Assembly (NCBI RefSeq): GCF_009380215.1
Contig: NZ_WHUG01000002.1
Location: forward strand, 310,001-374,000
Direction of reading: 5' to 3'
DNA: 64,000 bases
Source of the DNA: Rugamonas aquatica
GTDB taxonomy: Bacteria; Pseudomonadota; Gammaproteobacteria; Burkholderiales; Burkholderiaceae_D
Part shown: in pieces, positions 39,885 to 49,200 of the stretch
Numbering within the stretch: the first letter of the stretch is position 1
How the letters are laid out: each line of letters starts with the position of its first letter
Position numbers and translations under genes: made by a program
Notes under the pieces: generated by a model
What the model was told of the DNA's origin: nothing
Databases searched by the model: none
What the model saw: only the letters and a program-made list of their open reading frames with translations

Positions 39885-40792
39885 GCCGCCCAATGAGCCG
39901 CCTGTCCAGCATCGCGCTGTTGCTGGCCGCGCTGTGCCTGTGCGCCGTAGCGTGGGCGCACGGCGCGCAGCAGAACGGCAAGCCAGGTGCGCAACCGGCC
40001 GCGCCCGCCGCGCCAGCGGAGCCGGACCGTACCGGGCTGGTCAAGGTCGCCGACGGCCGCATGCTGGCGCCGGATATCGCCCGCATCGTCAACCACGGCG
40101 AGCTGGTGGTCGCCATGCTGGCGACCGACAATCCGCCATTTTTCGCCAACAAGAACGGCGACCTGGTCGGCACCGACATCGACCTGGCCAAATTGATTTC
40201 CCGTGAACTCGGCGTATCGCTGCGCTTCGACCGCAGCTACAAGACCTTCGACAGCGTGGTCGAGGCGGTGGCGCTGGGCAAGGCCGATGTCGCCGTCAGC
40301 CGGCTGGGGCGCACGCTCAAGCGCGCGCAGATGGTGCACTTCTCGATCTCCTACATCAAGCTGGGCCATGCGCTGCTGATCAACCGCATCCGCTTTGCCG
40401 AGCTGGCCGGCGACCGCCCGCTGCCGCAGGTGGTGCGCGACTACAACGGCACCATGGGCGTGCTGGCCGGCTCGTCATGGGTCGAGTTTGGCCGCCGCAA
40501 CTTCCCCAAGGCCAAGCTGGTCACCTATCCCACCTGGCCCGAACTGGTCGAGGCGGCCAAGAAGGGCGAGGTGACGGTGGTCTACCGCGATGAAATGGAA
40601 GTGGTGCAACTGCTGCGCGAAGATCCCGGCCTGGCGCTGACGCTGCGCACCGTCACCTTCAGCGATCTGGAAGCGCCGCTGAGCGTGATCGTCGGCATCC
40701 GCGATCTGACCTTGCTGTCCTTCATCAACGAGCTGATTGCGCAGCGGGCCGTGCAGCCCACGGCCGACAGCGTGCTCAGAGTCATCAAATAA
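39881..40792 (+). CDS. Solute-binding protein (SBP_bac_3) inside the T6SS operon
   Basis: A periplasmic protein of 303 residues: signal peptide (about 1-26, cleavage after AWA), a Pro/Ala-rich linker, then an SBP_bac_3 fold (about 70-300). Family blocks are GELVVAMLATDNPPFFANKN, GTDIDLAKLISRELGV, and VEAVALGKADVAVSRLGRTL. These domains usually bind polar amino acids or act as sensor modules. The nearest ABC permeases are 17 kb away and face the other way; the next genes are SDF-family proteins. The start has a tandem ATGAGCCGCC, so ATG 39893 is an alternative. Confidence 0.88.
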   Translation: MSRPMSRLSSIALLLAALCLCAVAWAHGAQQNGKPGAQPAAPAAPAEPDRTGLVKVADGRMLAPDIARIVNHGELVVAMLATDNPPFFANKNGDLVGTDIDLAKLISRELGVSLRFDRSYKTFDSVVEAVALGKADVAVSRLGRTLKRAQMVHFSISYIKLGHALLINRIRFAELAGDRPLPQVVRDYNGTMGVLAGSSWVEFGRRNFPKAKLVTYPTWPELVEAAKKGEVTVVYRDEMEVVQLLREDPGLALTLRTVTFSDLEAPLSVIVGIRDLTLLSFINELIAQRAVQPTADSVLRVIK

Positions 40793-40801
40793 GGAAACCA
40801 C

Positions 40802-42088
40802 GTGGACGCTCCGACCAGCATGCAGCGCTTCCAGGATTGGGCCCTGAACCCGTGGACCGTGCTCGGCTGCGTGCTGGCCGGCGGGCTGCTGGGCTGGGCT
40901 TCGCCGCCGCTGTCGCGGCATCTGGGCGTGGTGGGCGTGGTGTATGTCGACCTGCTGAAGATGATCGTGCTGCCGTTCATGATCTCGGCGGTGATCTTCA
41001 GCCTGCAAAACCTGTACCGCGACGGCGGCGCGGCGCGCATCTTCAAGCGGGTGGTGGTGGTGTTCATCAGCTTCTCGCTGATCGTGGCGGTGCTGGCGAC
41101 GGTGTGCTCGGTGCTGGTGCGGCCGGGCGGCAATCTGCCGCAGGAAACCCGCGCCGCACTGGGCAAGATCATCAGCGCCGACGGCGACAGCAGCAACACC
41201 GTCATGGCGCTGCGCGCGGAGGAGGCGGCGCCGCACCACACCGATCTCAAGGACGTGCTGCAATCGCTGATCCCGCAAAACATCTTCGCCTCGCTGGCCA
41301 ACGGCGAAACGCTGAAGGCGCTGGTGTTCGCGCTGCTGTTCGGCTTTGCCGCCGGCCAGGTGCCGAGCCGCATCTCGGGCGGACTGCACCAGGCGCTGGA
41401 AACCATCTACCACGCCTGCCAGACGCTGACGCGCTGGGTCAATCTGCCGATACCGTTCGTGCTGGTGTGCATGGCGGCCAGCCAGGTGGCGCAGACCGGC
41501 CTGCAGCCGATCGCGGCGATGGCCGGCTTCGTGATCCTGTTCCTGCTGGTGTCCGGCCTGCTGATGGCGCTGGCGATGGCGCTGATCAGCCGCCGCGCCG
41601 GCGTGCCCTTCGGCGCGGTGATGGCGGCGATGCGCGAGCCGTTCGCGCTGGGCGTGGCCACCAACAACAGCGCCACCTGCATGCCGGCCATGGTCAGCGG
41701 CCTGGTCGAACAGTTGCAGTTTGCGCGCGCGCGGGTCGAGCTGCTGGTGCCGCTGAGTATTTCGCTGCTGCGGGTCGGGGCGATGGCGTATTTCGTCTGC
41801 AGCACGCTGTTCATCGCCGCCCTGTACGGCCGGCCGATGTCGGTGCTGGACCTGGGCGTGCTGGTGCTGGTGTCGGTGCTGTCCGGCTTCGCCTCGGCCG
41901 GCATGGCCGGCGTGGTCACGGTGTCGCTGGTCGGCACCATCTGCAGCTACATGACGCTGCCGTTCGAGGCCGCCTTCATCCTGCTGATGGCGGTCGATCC
42001 GATCTGCGCCATGGCGCGCACCGCCGTCACCGTGATCGGCAGCTGCGCCGCCGTGGCCAGCATCTGCGCCGCACCCGTCAAGCTCTAG
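40802..42088 (+). CDS. Divergent SDF-family (glutamate/dicarboxylate symporter) protein 1
   Basis: An inner-membrane protein of 428 residues with the DAACS/SDF fold (starts GTG, AAGGAAA upstream). HP1 is partly kept (ATNNSATCMP, 286-295). The TM7 sodium motif NMDGT is LRVGA (323-327), HP2 reads SAGMAGVVT, and TM8 has D399, R406 and T407 but Ala at the residue equivalent to GltPh Asp394. These losses argue against ordinary sodium-coupled amino-acid transport. It is co-transcribed with the solute-binding protein and followed 8 bases later by a paralogue. Confidence 0.85.
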   Translation: MDAPTSMQRFQDWALNPWTVLGCVLAGGLLGWASPPLSRHLGVVGVVYVDLLKMIVLPFMISAVIFSLQNLYRDGGAARIFKRVVVVFISFSLIVAVLATVCSVLVRPGGNLPQETRAALGKIISADGDSSNTVMALRAEEAAPHHTDLKDVLQSLIPQNIFASLANGETLKALVFALLFGFAAGQVPSRISGGLHQALETIYHACQTLTRWVNLPIPFVLVCMAASQVAQTGLQPIAAMAGFVILFLLVSGLLMALAMALISRRAGVPFGAVMAAMREPFALGVATNNSATCMPAMVSGLVEQLQFARARVELLVPLSISLLRVGAMAYFVCSTLFIAALYGRPMSVLDLGVLVLVSVLSGFASAGMAGVVTVSLVGTICSYMTLPFEAAFILLMAVDPICAMARTAVTVIGSCAAVASICAAPVKL

Positions 42089-42096
42089 GACCGGCC

Positions 42097-43521
42097 ATGC
42101 AGACCCTCGTCAAACCCGCCATGTTCCAGATCAGGGATATCTTCCATCATCCGGCCACGCTGCTGGGCGCGATGCTGCTGGGCGGCTGGGTGGGCACGCT
42201 GTTTCCAGGCAGCGCGCCGCTGCTGGCGGCGGTGTCGATGCTGTACCTGTCGCTGATCCAGATGGCGGCGCTGCCGTTCGTGATTTTGGCGGTGTACTTC
42301 GGCCTGCAGCGCTTGCCGTCGGAACCGGGCTCGGGTGCGCGGCTGGCGCGGCTGGCGGCGATGTCGCTGCTGGCGATGCTGCTGTGCGCGGTGGTGGGCG
42401 TGCTGGTGGCCAGCGTGGGCGGCGCCGGTTCCGGCATGTCGGCCGGGCAGACGGCGGCGCTGGGCAAGCTGGCGCTGCGCTCGGAGTCGCAATTCATGAT
42501 GGCCCTGCGCGACAGCAGCGACGCCGGTGCCGACGTGTGGGACATCGGCACGCTGGTGCCGGACAATTTCTTCGGCGTGCTGGCCTACGGTTCGCTGCCG
42601 TCGGTGCTGATCGGCGTGCTGTGCTTCGGCGCGGCGGTGTCGGTGCAGGATCCGCTGCGCTCGGCCCAGCTCAGCGGCATCTTCGAAGGCGCCTACCGCG
42701 CGCTGGAATCGCTGGTGAACCGTTTCAATACCCTGCTGCCGGCCGCCGCCTTCGTGCTGGCGGCGGCCGCCACCGCCACCGCCGGGGTCGAGGCCATCGT
42801 CCTGCTGGGCAGCTTCCTGGCGGCCTTCTTCGCGGCGGCGGCGGCGGTGTGCGCGGGCGCCATCGCCATCATCTGCTGGAAGCTGAAGAAGTCGCCGTGG
42901 CCGGTGCTGCTGGCGCTGCGCGAGCCGATCACGGTGTGCCTGTTCTCGCCGGTGGCGGTGGCGGCGGTGCCGGGCTTCATCCACGGCATGAGCGTGCGGC
43001 TGGGCTTCAGCCGCGGGCTGGTGGAGCTGGTGTCGCCGATCGCGCCGGTGTTCATCAAGGCCGGCGAGGCGATGTTCTTCGCGGTGCTGGCCATCTTCAT
43101 CGCCAATCTGTACCACCATCCGCTGTCGGCCGCCGACATCGCCTGGATCTGCGCGCTGTCGTGGACCGCCGCGCTGTGGTCGGTGGGCATCGCCGGTGTC
43201 AAGTCGGTGATACTCGGCAGCTTCGTGATGGCCTCGATGGGACTGCCGCTGGAAGCCGTGTTGCCGGTGTTTATGCTGGTGGAAGTGTTGTGCGAAGGAC
43301 CACGGAATTTACTTTCCTTTCTCATATCATCGGCTCTGATTGCCTTGGTAGCGGATGGTCTGTATATTAATAACGAGCAAGATTCCGAAGCGTGGCATCC
43401 GTCCACGCTCAAGCTCGTCTTCACCCGCAAGCAAGCGCTGTCCGTGCTGTTCCTGTTGTTGATTGCTTTGTCCACAGTGTTTTGCGCCGGCATAGGCTAC
43501 GGCCTGCGCAGGGCTTTTTGA
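42097..43521 (+). CDS. Degenerate SDF-family protein 2
   Basis: A membrane protein of 474 residues and a distant paralogue of the preceding gene. HP1 has lost its serines (CLFSPVAVAAVP), the NMDGT motif is IKAGE (320-324) with Lys321 where protein 1 has Arg, and TM8 keeps R403 with Glu at 396 and 400. An extra hydrophobic helix lies near the C-terminus (447-466). The last 200 bases are more AT-rich than the rest. Transport seems unlikely as in classical members; a receptor or scaffold role is possible. tssJ follows after 39 bases. Confidence 0.78.
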   Translation: MQTLVKPAMFQIRDIFHHPATLLGAMLLGGWVGTLFPGSAPLLAAVSMLYLSLIQMAALPFVILAVYFGLQRLPSEPGSGARLARLAAMSLLAMLLCAVVGVLVASVGGAGSGMSAGQTAALGKLALRSESQFMMALRDSSDAGADVWDIGTLVPDNFFGVLAYGSLPSVLIGVLCFGAAVSVQDPLRSAQLSGIFEGAYRALESLVNRFNTLLPAAAFVLAAAATATAGVEAIVLLGSFLAAFFAAAAAVCAGAIAIICWKLKKSPWPVLLALREPITVCLFSPVAVAAVPGFIHGMSVRLGFSRGLVELVSPIAPVFIKAGEAMFFAVLAIFIANLYHHPLSAADIAWICALSWTAALWSVGIAGVKSVILGSFVMASMGLPLEAVLPVFMLVEVLCEGPRNLLSFLISSALIALVADGLYINNEQDSEAWHPSTLKLVFTRKQALSVLFLLLIALSTVFCAGIGYGLRRAF

Positions 43522-43560
43522 AGACTGACTTATGCAACTGATGATGACTTCGATGTTCGA

Positions 43561-44061
43561 ATGGACGCCCGCATGACGCGCCGCGGCGTGCTGCTGTCCG
43601 TGGCGGCCATGCTGGCGCTGGCCGGCTGCGGCGCCACGCGCGCGCTGTTCGGCCCCAGCATGGCCGCGCCCGGCTGGAAGTCGCTGACGCTGCGCGCCGC
43701 CGACGACGCCAACAGCAACAGCGCGGTGGCGGTGGACGTGGTGCTGGTCAAGGACCAGGCCGTCCTCGATTCGCTGCTGACCATGCCGGCCTCGAAATGG
43801 TTCGCCACGCGCGCCGAACTGCAGCGCACCTTCCCGGAAGCGCTGACGGTCTACCCCTACGAGCTGGTGCCGGCGCAAACGATCAAGCTGAGCGATAAAA
43901 AATGGAGCGACCAGAAAGCCTGGGCCGCACTGGTGTTTGCCGGCTATGCAAACGCCGGCGAACACCGCGCGCGCCTGCTGCTGAACGCCTCGGGATATGT
44001 TGTGCAACTGAACGCGCAGGGCTTCGTGGCGAACGAGCCCAAAGCCGGCGCGGCCCAGTAA
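43561..44061 (+). CDS. tssJ: T6SS outer-membrane lipoprotein TssJ
   Basis: A 166-residue lipoprotein with signal peptide and lipobox LAGC (Cys23), followed by the small beta-sandwich of TssJ/SciN, which holds the periplasmic end of TssM at the outer membrane. The block AVAVDVVLVKDQAVLDSLLT and the position before tssK-L-M support the call. Alternative start ATG 43573. Confidence 0.88.
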   Translation: MDARMTRRGVLLSVAAMLALAGCGATRALFGPSMAAPGWKSLTLRAADDANSNSAVAVDVVLVKDQAVLDSLLTMPASKWFATRAELQRTFPEALTVYPYELVPAQTIKLSDKKWSDQKAWAALVFAGYANAGEHRARLLLNASGYVVQLNAQGFVANEPKAGAAQ

Positions 44062-44079
44062 GCTTATGGAAGCCACTCA

Positions 44080-45405
44080 ATGACCGTACCTGAACTCTCA
44101 CACCGCATCCAGTGGCACGAAGGCATGATGCTGACGCCGCAGCACTTCCAGCAAGAGGGCGCGCGCATCGACGCGCTGCTGGCCTGGCAGTCGATGGCGA
44201 CCAATCCCTACGGCTGGGGCGTGCGCGCGCTGCAGATCGACGAGGCGCTGCTGACCACCGGCCTGCTGCGCGTCGCGCAACTGGAAGCGATACTGCCCAA
44301 CGGCATGGCCGTGACCTACGACAGCGCGCTGGCGCAGGGCCGGCCGCTGGAGCTGGACCTGGCGCCGTGGGCGGAAGCGATGGCGCAGCAGGATCTGGCG
44401 GTGTACCTGGTGGTGGGCAACACGCGCTCGCTGAACCAGCCGGGCCAGCCGGCCATGTTCCGCGGCATCGAAAGCCCGACGGTGGAGGACGAGGTGTCGC
44501 AGGCGCTGCCGGCCGACGTGCCGCGCATGGCGGTCAACCTGGCGCTGGCGGCCGGGCCGGTGCCGTCGGCCGCCTACACTTCGCTGCGGCTGATGACGGT
44601 CAACAAGGGCAACGAGATCGTCCGGCCCGGCGCCTATCTGCCGGCGCTGCTGGAGGTGCCGGCCGCGTCCGGCGTGCGCCAGCGCGCGCAGGTGCTGGCC
44701 ACCCATATGCGCAACAAGGCGGTGTTCCTGGCGCGCCAGACCGCGCAGCCGTCGTCGCGCACCGAGGACCGCATCAACCTGCTGGAGCAGAAGGCCAGGC
44801 TGTCCAGCCTGATCCTCAACCTGCCGCTGCTGGAAGCCCTGCTGCGCAGCCCGTCCGTGCATCCGCTGCCGCTGTACCTGGCGCTGTGCGCGCAGCTGGG
44901 GCCGCTGGCGACGCTGCGCCCCGGCGCCGTGCCCATCATGCCGCCGGCCTACGACCATGCCGACGCCGGCCCGGCCTTCGACGCCGTGCTGAGCGCGCTG
45001 ACCGACCTGGTGGGCGAGGTCAGCCAGGAATGGAAGACCTGCGTGTTCAACTACGATGGCCAGGCGTTCGCGCTGGCGATGCAGGCCGACTGGATCGGCG
45101 CGCGGCTGGTGGTCGGCCTGCGCGGGCAGCCGGAGCGCGAGGCCACGCAATGGATGGCGGGCGCGGTGATCGGCTCGCAGACGGTGTGGACTTCGCTGAC
45201 CGACCGCCGCGTGCTGGGCGCGGCGCGCACCCGCATCGACGCCGCGCCGGAACTGGGCTTGCGCGCCAGCGCCGGCTACACGCTGTTCAGCGTCGAGGTC
45301 AGCGACGAGTTCATCGTGGCCGACCAGGCGCTGTTAATCAGCAACGCCAATGAAAGCCTGCTGGCGCAGCGGCCGCAGGAAGTGGTGTTGTTCATAAAGG
45401 GATGA
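44080..45405 (+). CDS. tssK: T6SS baseplate-membrane connector TssK
   Basis: The VasE/ImpJ protein of 441 residues that links the baseplate to the TssL-TssM complex. The N-terminal signature RIQWHEGMMLTPQHFQQEGA is diagnostic. TssL follows 4 bases later. Confidence 0.97.
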   Translation: MTVPELSHRIQWHEGMMLTPQHFQQEGARIDALLAWQSMATNPYGWGVRALQIDEALLTTGLLRVAQLEAILPNGMAVTYDSALAQGRPLELDLAPWAEAMAQQDLAVYLVVGNTRSLNQPGQPAMFRGIESPTVEDEVSQALPADVPRMAVNLALAAGPVPSAAYTSLRLMTVNKGNEIVRPGAYLPALLEVPAASGVRQRAQVLATHMRNKAVFLARQTAQPSSRTEDRINLLEQKARLSSLILNLPLLEALLRSPSVHPLPLYLALCAQLGPLATLRPGAVPIMPPAYDHADAGPAFDAVLSALTDLVGEVSQEWKTCVFNYDGQAFALAMQADWIGARLVVGLRGQPEREATQWMAGAVIGSQTVWTSLTDRRVLGAARTRIDAAPELGLRASAGYTLFSVEVSDEFIVADQALLISNANESLLAQRPQEVVLFIKG

Positions 45406-45409
45406 GGCC

Positions 45410-46183
45410 GTGAGCATATTATCGAGCAAGGCGAACAACGCGCCGGCCGCGCCGGCCTGGAGCGGCGGCGTCAGCGAAGGCGTGGACCTGGCGTCGGTGC
45501 AGTTCCGCGATTTCTACGACATGCTGTCGCGCTCGGCGCAGGCGGCCACGCGGGTCGGCGAGGGCGAGGCCAGGTCGGCCGCCGAGGCGCTGAGCCGCCA
45601 GCTGTGCCAGCTGATCGAGCTGCAGTCGCTGGAGGCGCGCCGCATCGTCGGCAAGGCCGGCATGGAGGCCGAGGCGCAGGGCCGCTTCCTGAAGGCGGCG
45701 CTGGCCGACGAGGTGCTGCTCAACACCGAGTGGGCCGGGCGCAGCTACTGGCGCCATGTGCTGATCGAGACCACGCTGTTCAAGTCCAGCTATGCCGGCG
45801 AGCGCGTGTTCGACGACCTCGACCAGCTGCTGCGCGAGCGCGAGGCGTCGCGCCGCCATGTCGGCCGGCTGTACCTGTATCTGCTGTCGCTGGGCTTCCA
45901 GGGCCGCTACCGGGGCCAGAAGCAGGACAAGATCGCCGAGTACCGGCGCGAGCTGTTCCAGTTCGTGTATCTGCGGCCGGCCGACCTGCAGGGGCGCGAC
46001 CGCACGCTGTCCGAGCAGGCGTATGCCAGCACGCTGTCGCATCTGGCGGCGCGGCGCCTGCCCAAGTTCAACCGCAGCGGGCTGATGTTCCTGCTGGCGC
46101 TGCTGATCTTGCTGGGCCTGTCTGAACTGCTGTGGTTGTGGCAATCGTGGCCGGTGCGCGCCGCGCTCGCCACAACCGTGTAA
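45410..46183 (+). CDS. tssL: T6SS inner-membrane protein TssL (DotU)
   Basis: A 257-residue DotU-type protein: a cytoplasmic helical domain (FLKAALADEVLLNTEWAG, then GERVFDDLDQLL) and a single C-terminal TM anchor (about 223-244). There is no OmpA-like peptidoglycan-binding extension, so wall anchoring must come from another protein. Start GTG 45410, four bases after tssK. Confidence 0.95.
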   Translation: MSILSSKANNAPAAPAWSGGVSEGVDLASVQFRDFYDMLSRSAQAATRVGEGEARSAAEALSRQLCQLIELQSLEARRIVGKAGMEAEAQGRFLKAALADEVLLNTEWAGRSYWRHVLIETTLFKSSYAGERVFDDLDQLLREREASRRHVGRLYLYLLSLGFQGRYRGQKQDKIAEYRRELFQFVYLRPADLQGRDRTLSEQAYASTLSHLAARRLPKFNRSGLMFLLALLILLGLSELLWLWQSWPVRAALATTV

Positions 46184-46210
46184 CCTAACCATCATCGGGA
46201 CGGGCGCATA

Positions 46211-49200
46211 GTGCTGAACTTCCTGTCAGATAACACGGCCATCGCCACCTTGCTGGTGCTGACGCTGCTCGTCATGCTGCTGTTCGCCATCGTCATCTGG
46301 GCGGCGATGAAGGGCGCGGAAAAAGCCGACCAGCCGGCCGAGCAGAAACCGCGCCTGATCAGCGCCGACTCGCTGAAGCAATCGTTCCGCGTGGCGGTGG
46401 AGCTGATCGAAAACAATATCGCCGCCCGCTCCGAGCGCTACAGCCTGGCGTGGACGCTGGTGCTCAACGAAGGCAGCGCCGGCCGCGAACTGCCGCTGCT
46501 GCAGTCCGGCCTGCAAAGCGCGCTCAGCACCGACAGCGCGCTGACCGCCGGCGCCCAGGGCATCAGCTGGAACTTCTTCGACCACGGCGTGGCGGTGCAG
46601 CTGCAATCGGACCTGCTGGGCTCGCCCGATCCCGAAGCCTCCGGCGCCAATGCCATGGCCAACAGCACCTGGGACGATTTCCTCGGCCTGTGCCGCAACT
46701 ACCGTCCCGACCGGCCGTTCGATTCCATCGTGGTGGCGATCCCGGCCCGCGCCTTCCTCGACGCCGACGGCGCCGGCCAGCTGGACCTGGCCGCGCGCGC
46801 CAAGGCCATCCACCGCCGCCTGTGGCTGGCGCAGAACCGGCTGGCGCTGCGCTTCCCGATCTACCTGGCGATCAGCGATTGCGAAACCATCCCCGGCTTC
46901 GCCCGCTTCGCGGCGGCGCTGCCGGAACCGCTGCGCCGCTCGATGCTGGGCTGGTCGTCGCCGCACGAGCTGGCCGCGCCGTTCCAGGCGCAATGGATGG
47001 ACACGGCGATGAACGAGATAGTCCGCACGCTGTCCGACAGCTGCGCCGAACTGTGCGCGCTGGAACCGTCGGATGCGGACAGCAGCGCCTACTTCCTGCT
47101 GCCCAACCAGGTCGAGCGCCTGCGCGCCGGCCTCAAGCTGTTCGCCGAAGAATTGATGCGGCCCAGCGCCTACCACGAACCGTTCCTGCTGCGCGGCGTC
47201 TACCTGACCGGCGATTGCAGCGACGAAGCGGCGCTGCTGGGCGCCGGCCTGGCGGCCGACGACGACGGCTTCATGACGGTCGACCAGGCCGCCACCGGGC
47301 CGGCCGCCGCCCTGCCTGAGCGGGCCGAGCCGTCCCTGTCGGCCGATGGCGCCGCGCAGGCCTCGGCGTATGCGGCCGGGCAGGGCAGCGCCGTGCCGGC
47401 CTTCCTGCGCGATATCTTCGAACGCAAGATCTTCGCCGAGGCGGGGCTGGTGCGCTCGTCGTCGGTGCACCGCATGCGGCGGCCGGCGATGAACCGCGCG
47501 GCGCGCTGGAGCGCCGTGGCGATCCCGGCGGTGTGGGTGCTGGGGCTGGTGTTCGCCACCTTCAATGTGCACCGCCTCAGCAACGACATCGTGCTCTATC
47601 TGTACAAGCTGGACCACGATTCGCGCGCCAGCCTGCAGGCCAGCAGCCGCAGCCTGGCCGATCCGGCGCAGAGCCGCCGGCGCGCGATCGAGGCGCTGCA
47701 GAATATCGAGCAGATGGGCAATGCCCGGCTCGGTTCCGTGTTCATGCCCGGCTCCTGGCCGTGGTTCGACGACCTGCACCAGCGGGTGCGGCGCCGCATG
47801 GAAAAAGGCTTTGCCGACAATGCCTTCGACCCGCTGCGGCGCTCGATGTACGGCCGCGTCAGCGAGCTGACCGGCGTGCCGGTCGATCCCGTTTCGGGCA
47901 GCCTGATCATCGGCGGCCGCTGCTCGCTGCCGGCGCGCTGGGCCGAGATGACCTCGATGCCGAACACCGCGCTGAACATGGAAAACCTGCCGGAATTTTC
48001 CGCGCTGCTGCAATACGTGGAGCGGATGGAGCAGCTGGACCAGGTGCAGCAGGCGATGATGCGGCTGAAGTCGGACGCATCGGGGCCGCCGTCCGGCGAG
48101 GATCTGGCGCTGGTGGTGCGGATACTGCTGGGCAGCGAACTGAGCGGCGACCCCACGCACACGGCGGCGCTGTTCCGGCGCGCGGCCAGGGATGTGACGT
48201 CGCTGACGGTCGAACCGCTGCAGGTGGCGGCGGCCTGTTCGTTCAGGCTGGCGGTGCGGGCCACGGCCAAGCGCCTGTACGTCAACAACGGCCTGCTGAA
48301 GGCCGAGCAGGCCATCGGCGAGGCGTCGGCCGCGCTGTACGAGGCCGATCCGAAGGCGGACGCCGCCACCAACATTGTCATCTGGCAGGCGCTGCGCGCC
48401 GCGCTGAAGACGCAGGAAGCGTATCTGACCAGCGGCAAGGGGGCGTGGATGCACCGCAGCACGCCGGACCTGGGCCCGGCCTGGGACAACCTGCTGCAAA
48501 AGGCCGAGAACGTCAGCATGCTGGGCAAGGCCACCGCCGACGAGGCGCGCAAGCAGATCGACGACGGCTTCAGCCAGTTCATCTCGCAGTGGGATGCGAC
48601 GCTGGCGGCCGACAGCCACTCGCAGGGCCTGAGCTCGGGCCTGGAATGGGTGGAGGCGAACGGCGCCTGGGCCTTCGCGGCCGACCGCAAGGCGCTGATG
48701 GACGCGCTGAACGGCCTGCTGTCGCAACCGTTCATGAAGGTCAACCACCTGAGCCGCCTGCCCGAGGTGCCGCCGGGTTCCACCGTCAGCTGGGACGGTT
48801 CGCGGCTGGAGCAGGTGCAGGCGCTGACGGACGCGCGCAAGCGGGTGCAGACCGACTTCCTGCCCAAGTTCCCCAATATGCTGCAGGCGCCGGCCGCGCG
48901 CCTGGCCGACGGCGCGCTGGGCGAGACCGCGCGCGACCTGCTGTCGCAGGCCTACATCATCTCGGCGCGCGAAGTGCAGGCGCCGGCCTCCGAGGCCGAC
49001 CGCGCCAAGGCGCTGCGCATCCGCTCGTGGCTGCAGGACCTCGGCGCGAACGGCGTGGCGGAGAACCTCACCGCCGTGCTCAGCCGCGATGCGCTGACGC
49101 GCCTGCAGCTGCTGGACGAAACGCTGACCCGGGCCGAGGTGTTCGTGCCGCGCGACCGCGCCTTCCGCTCGTGGAACGGCGAGAAGGCGCCGCTGCTGGA

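Noticed and set aside
39881..43521. Ordinary C4-dicarboxylate or glutamate uptake operon inserted in the T6SS locus
   Set aside because: The solute-binding protein family does not normally pair with SDF symporters, and both SDF proteins lack key transport residues. Chance insertion is not excluded but is less likely given the 4- to 10-base spacing.
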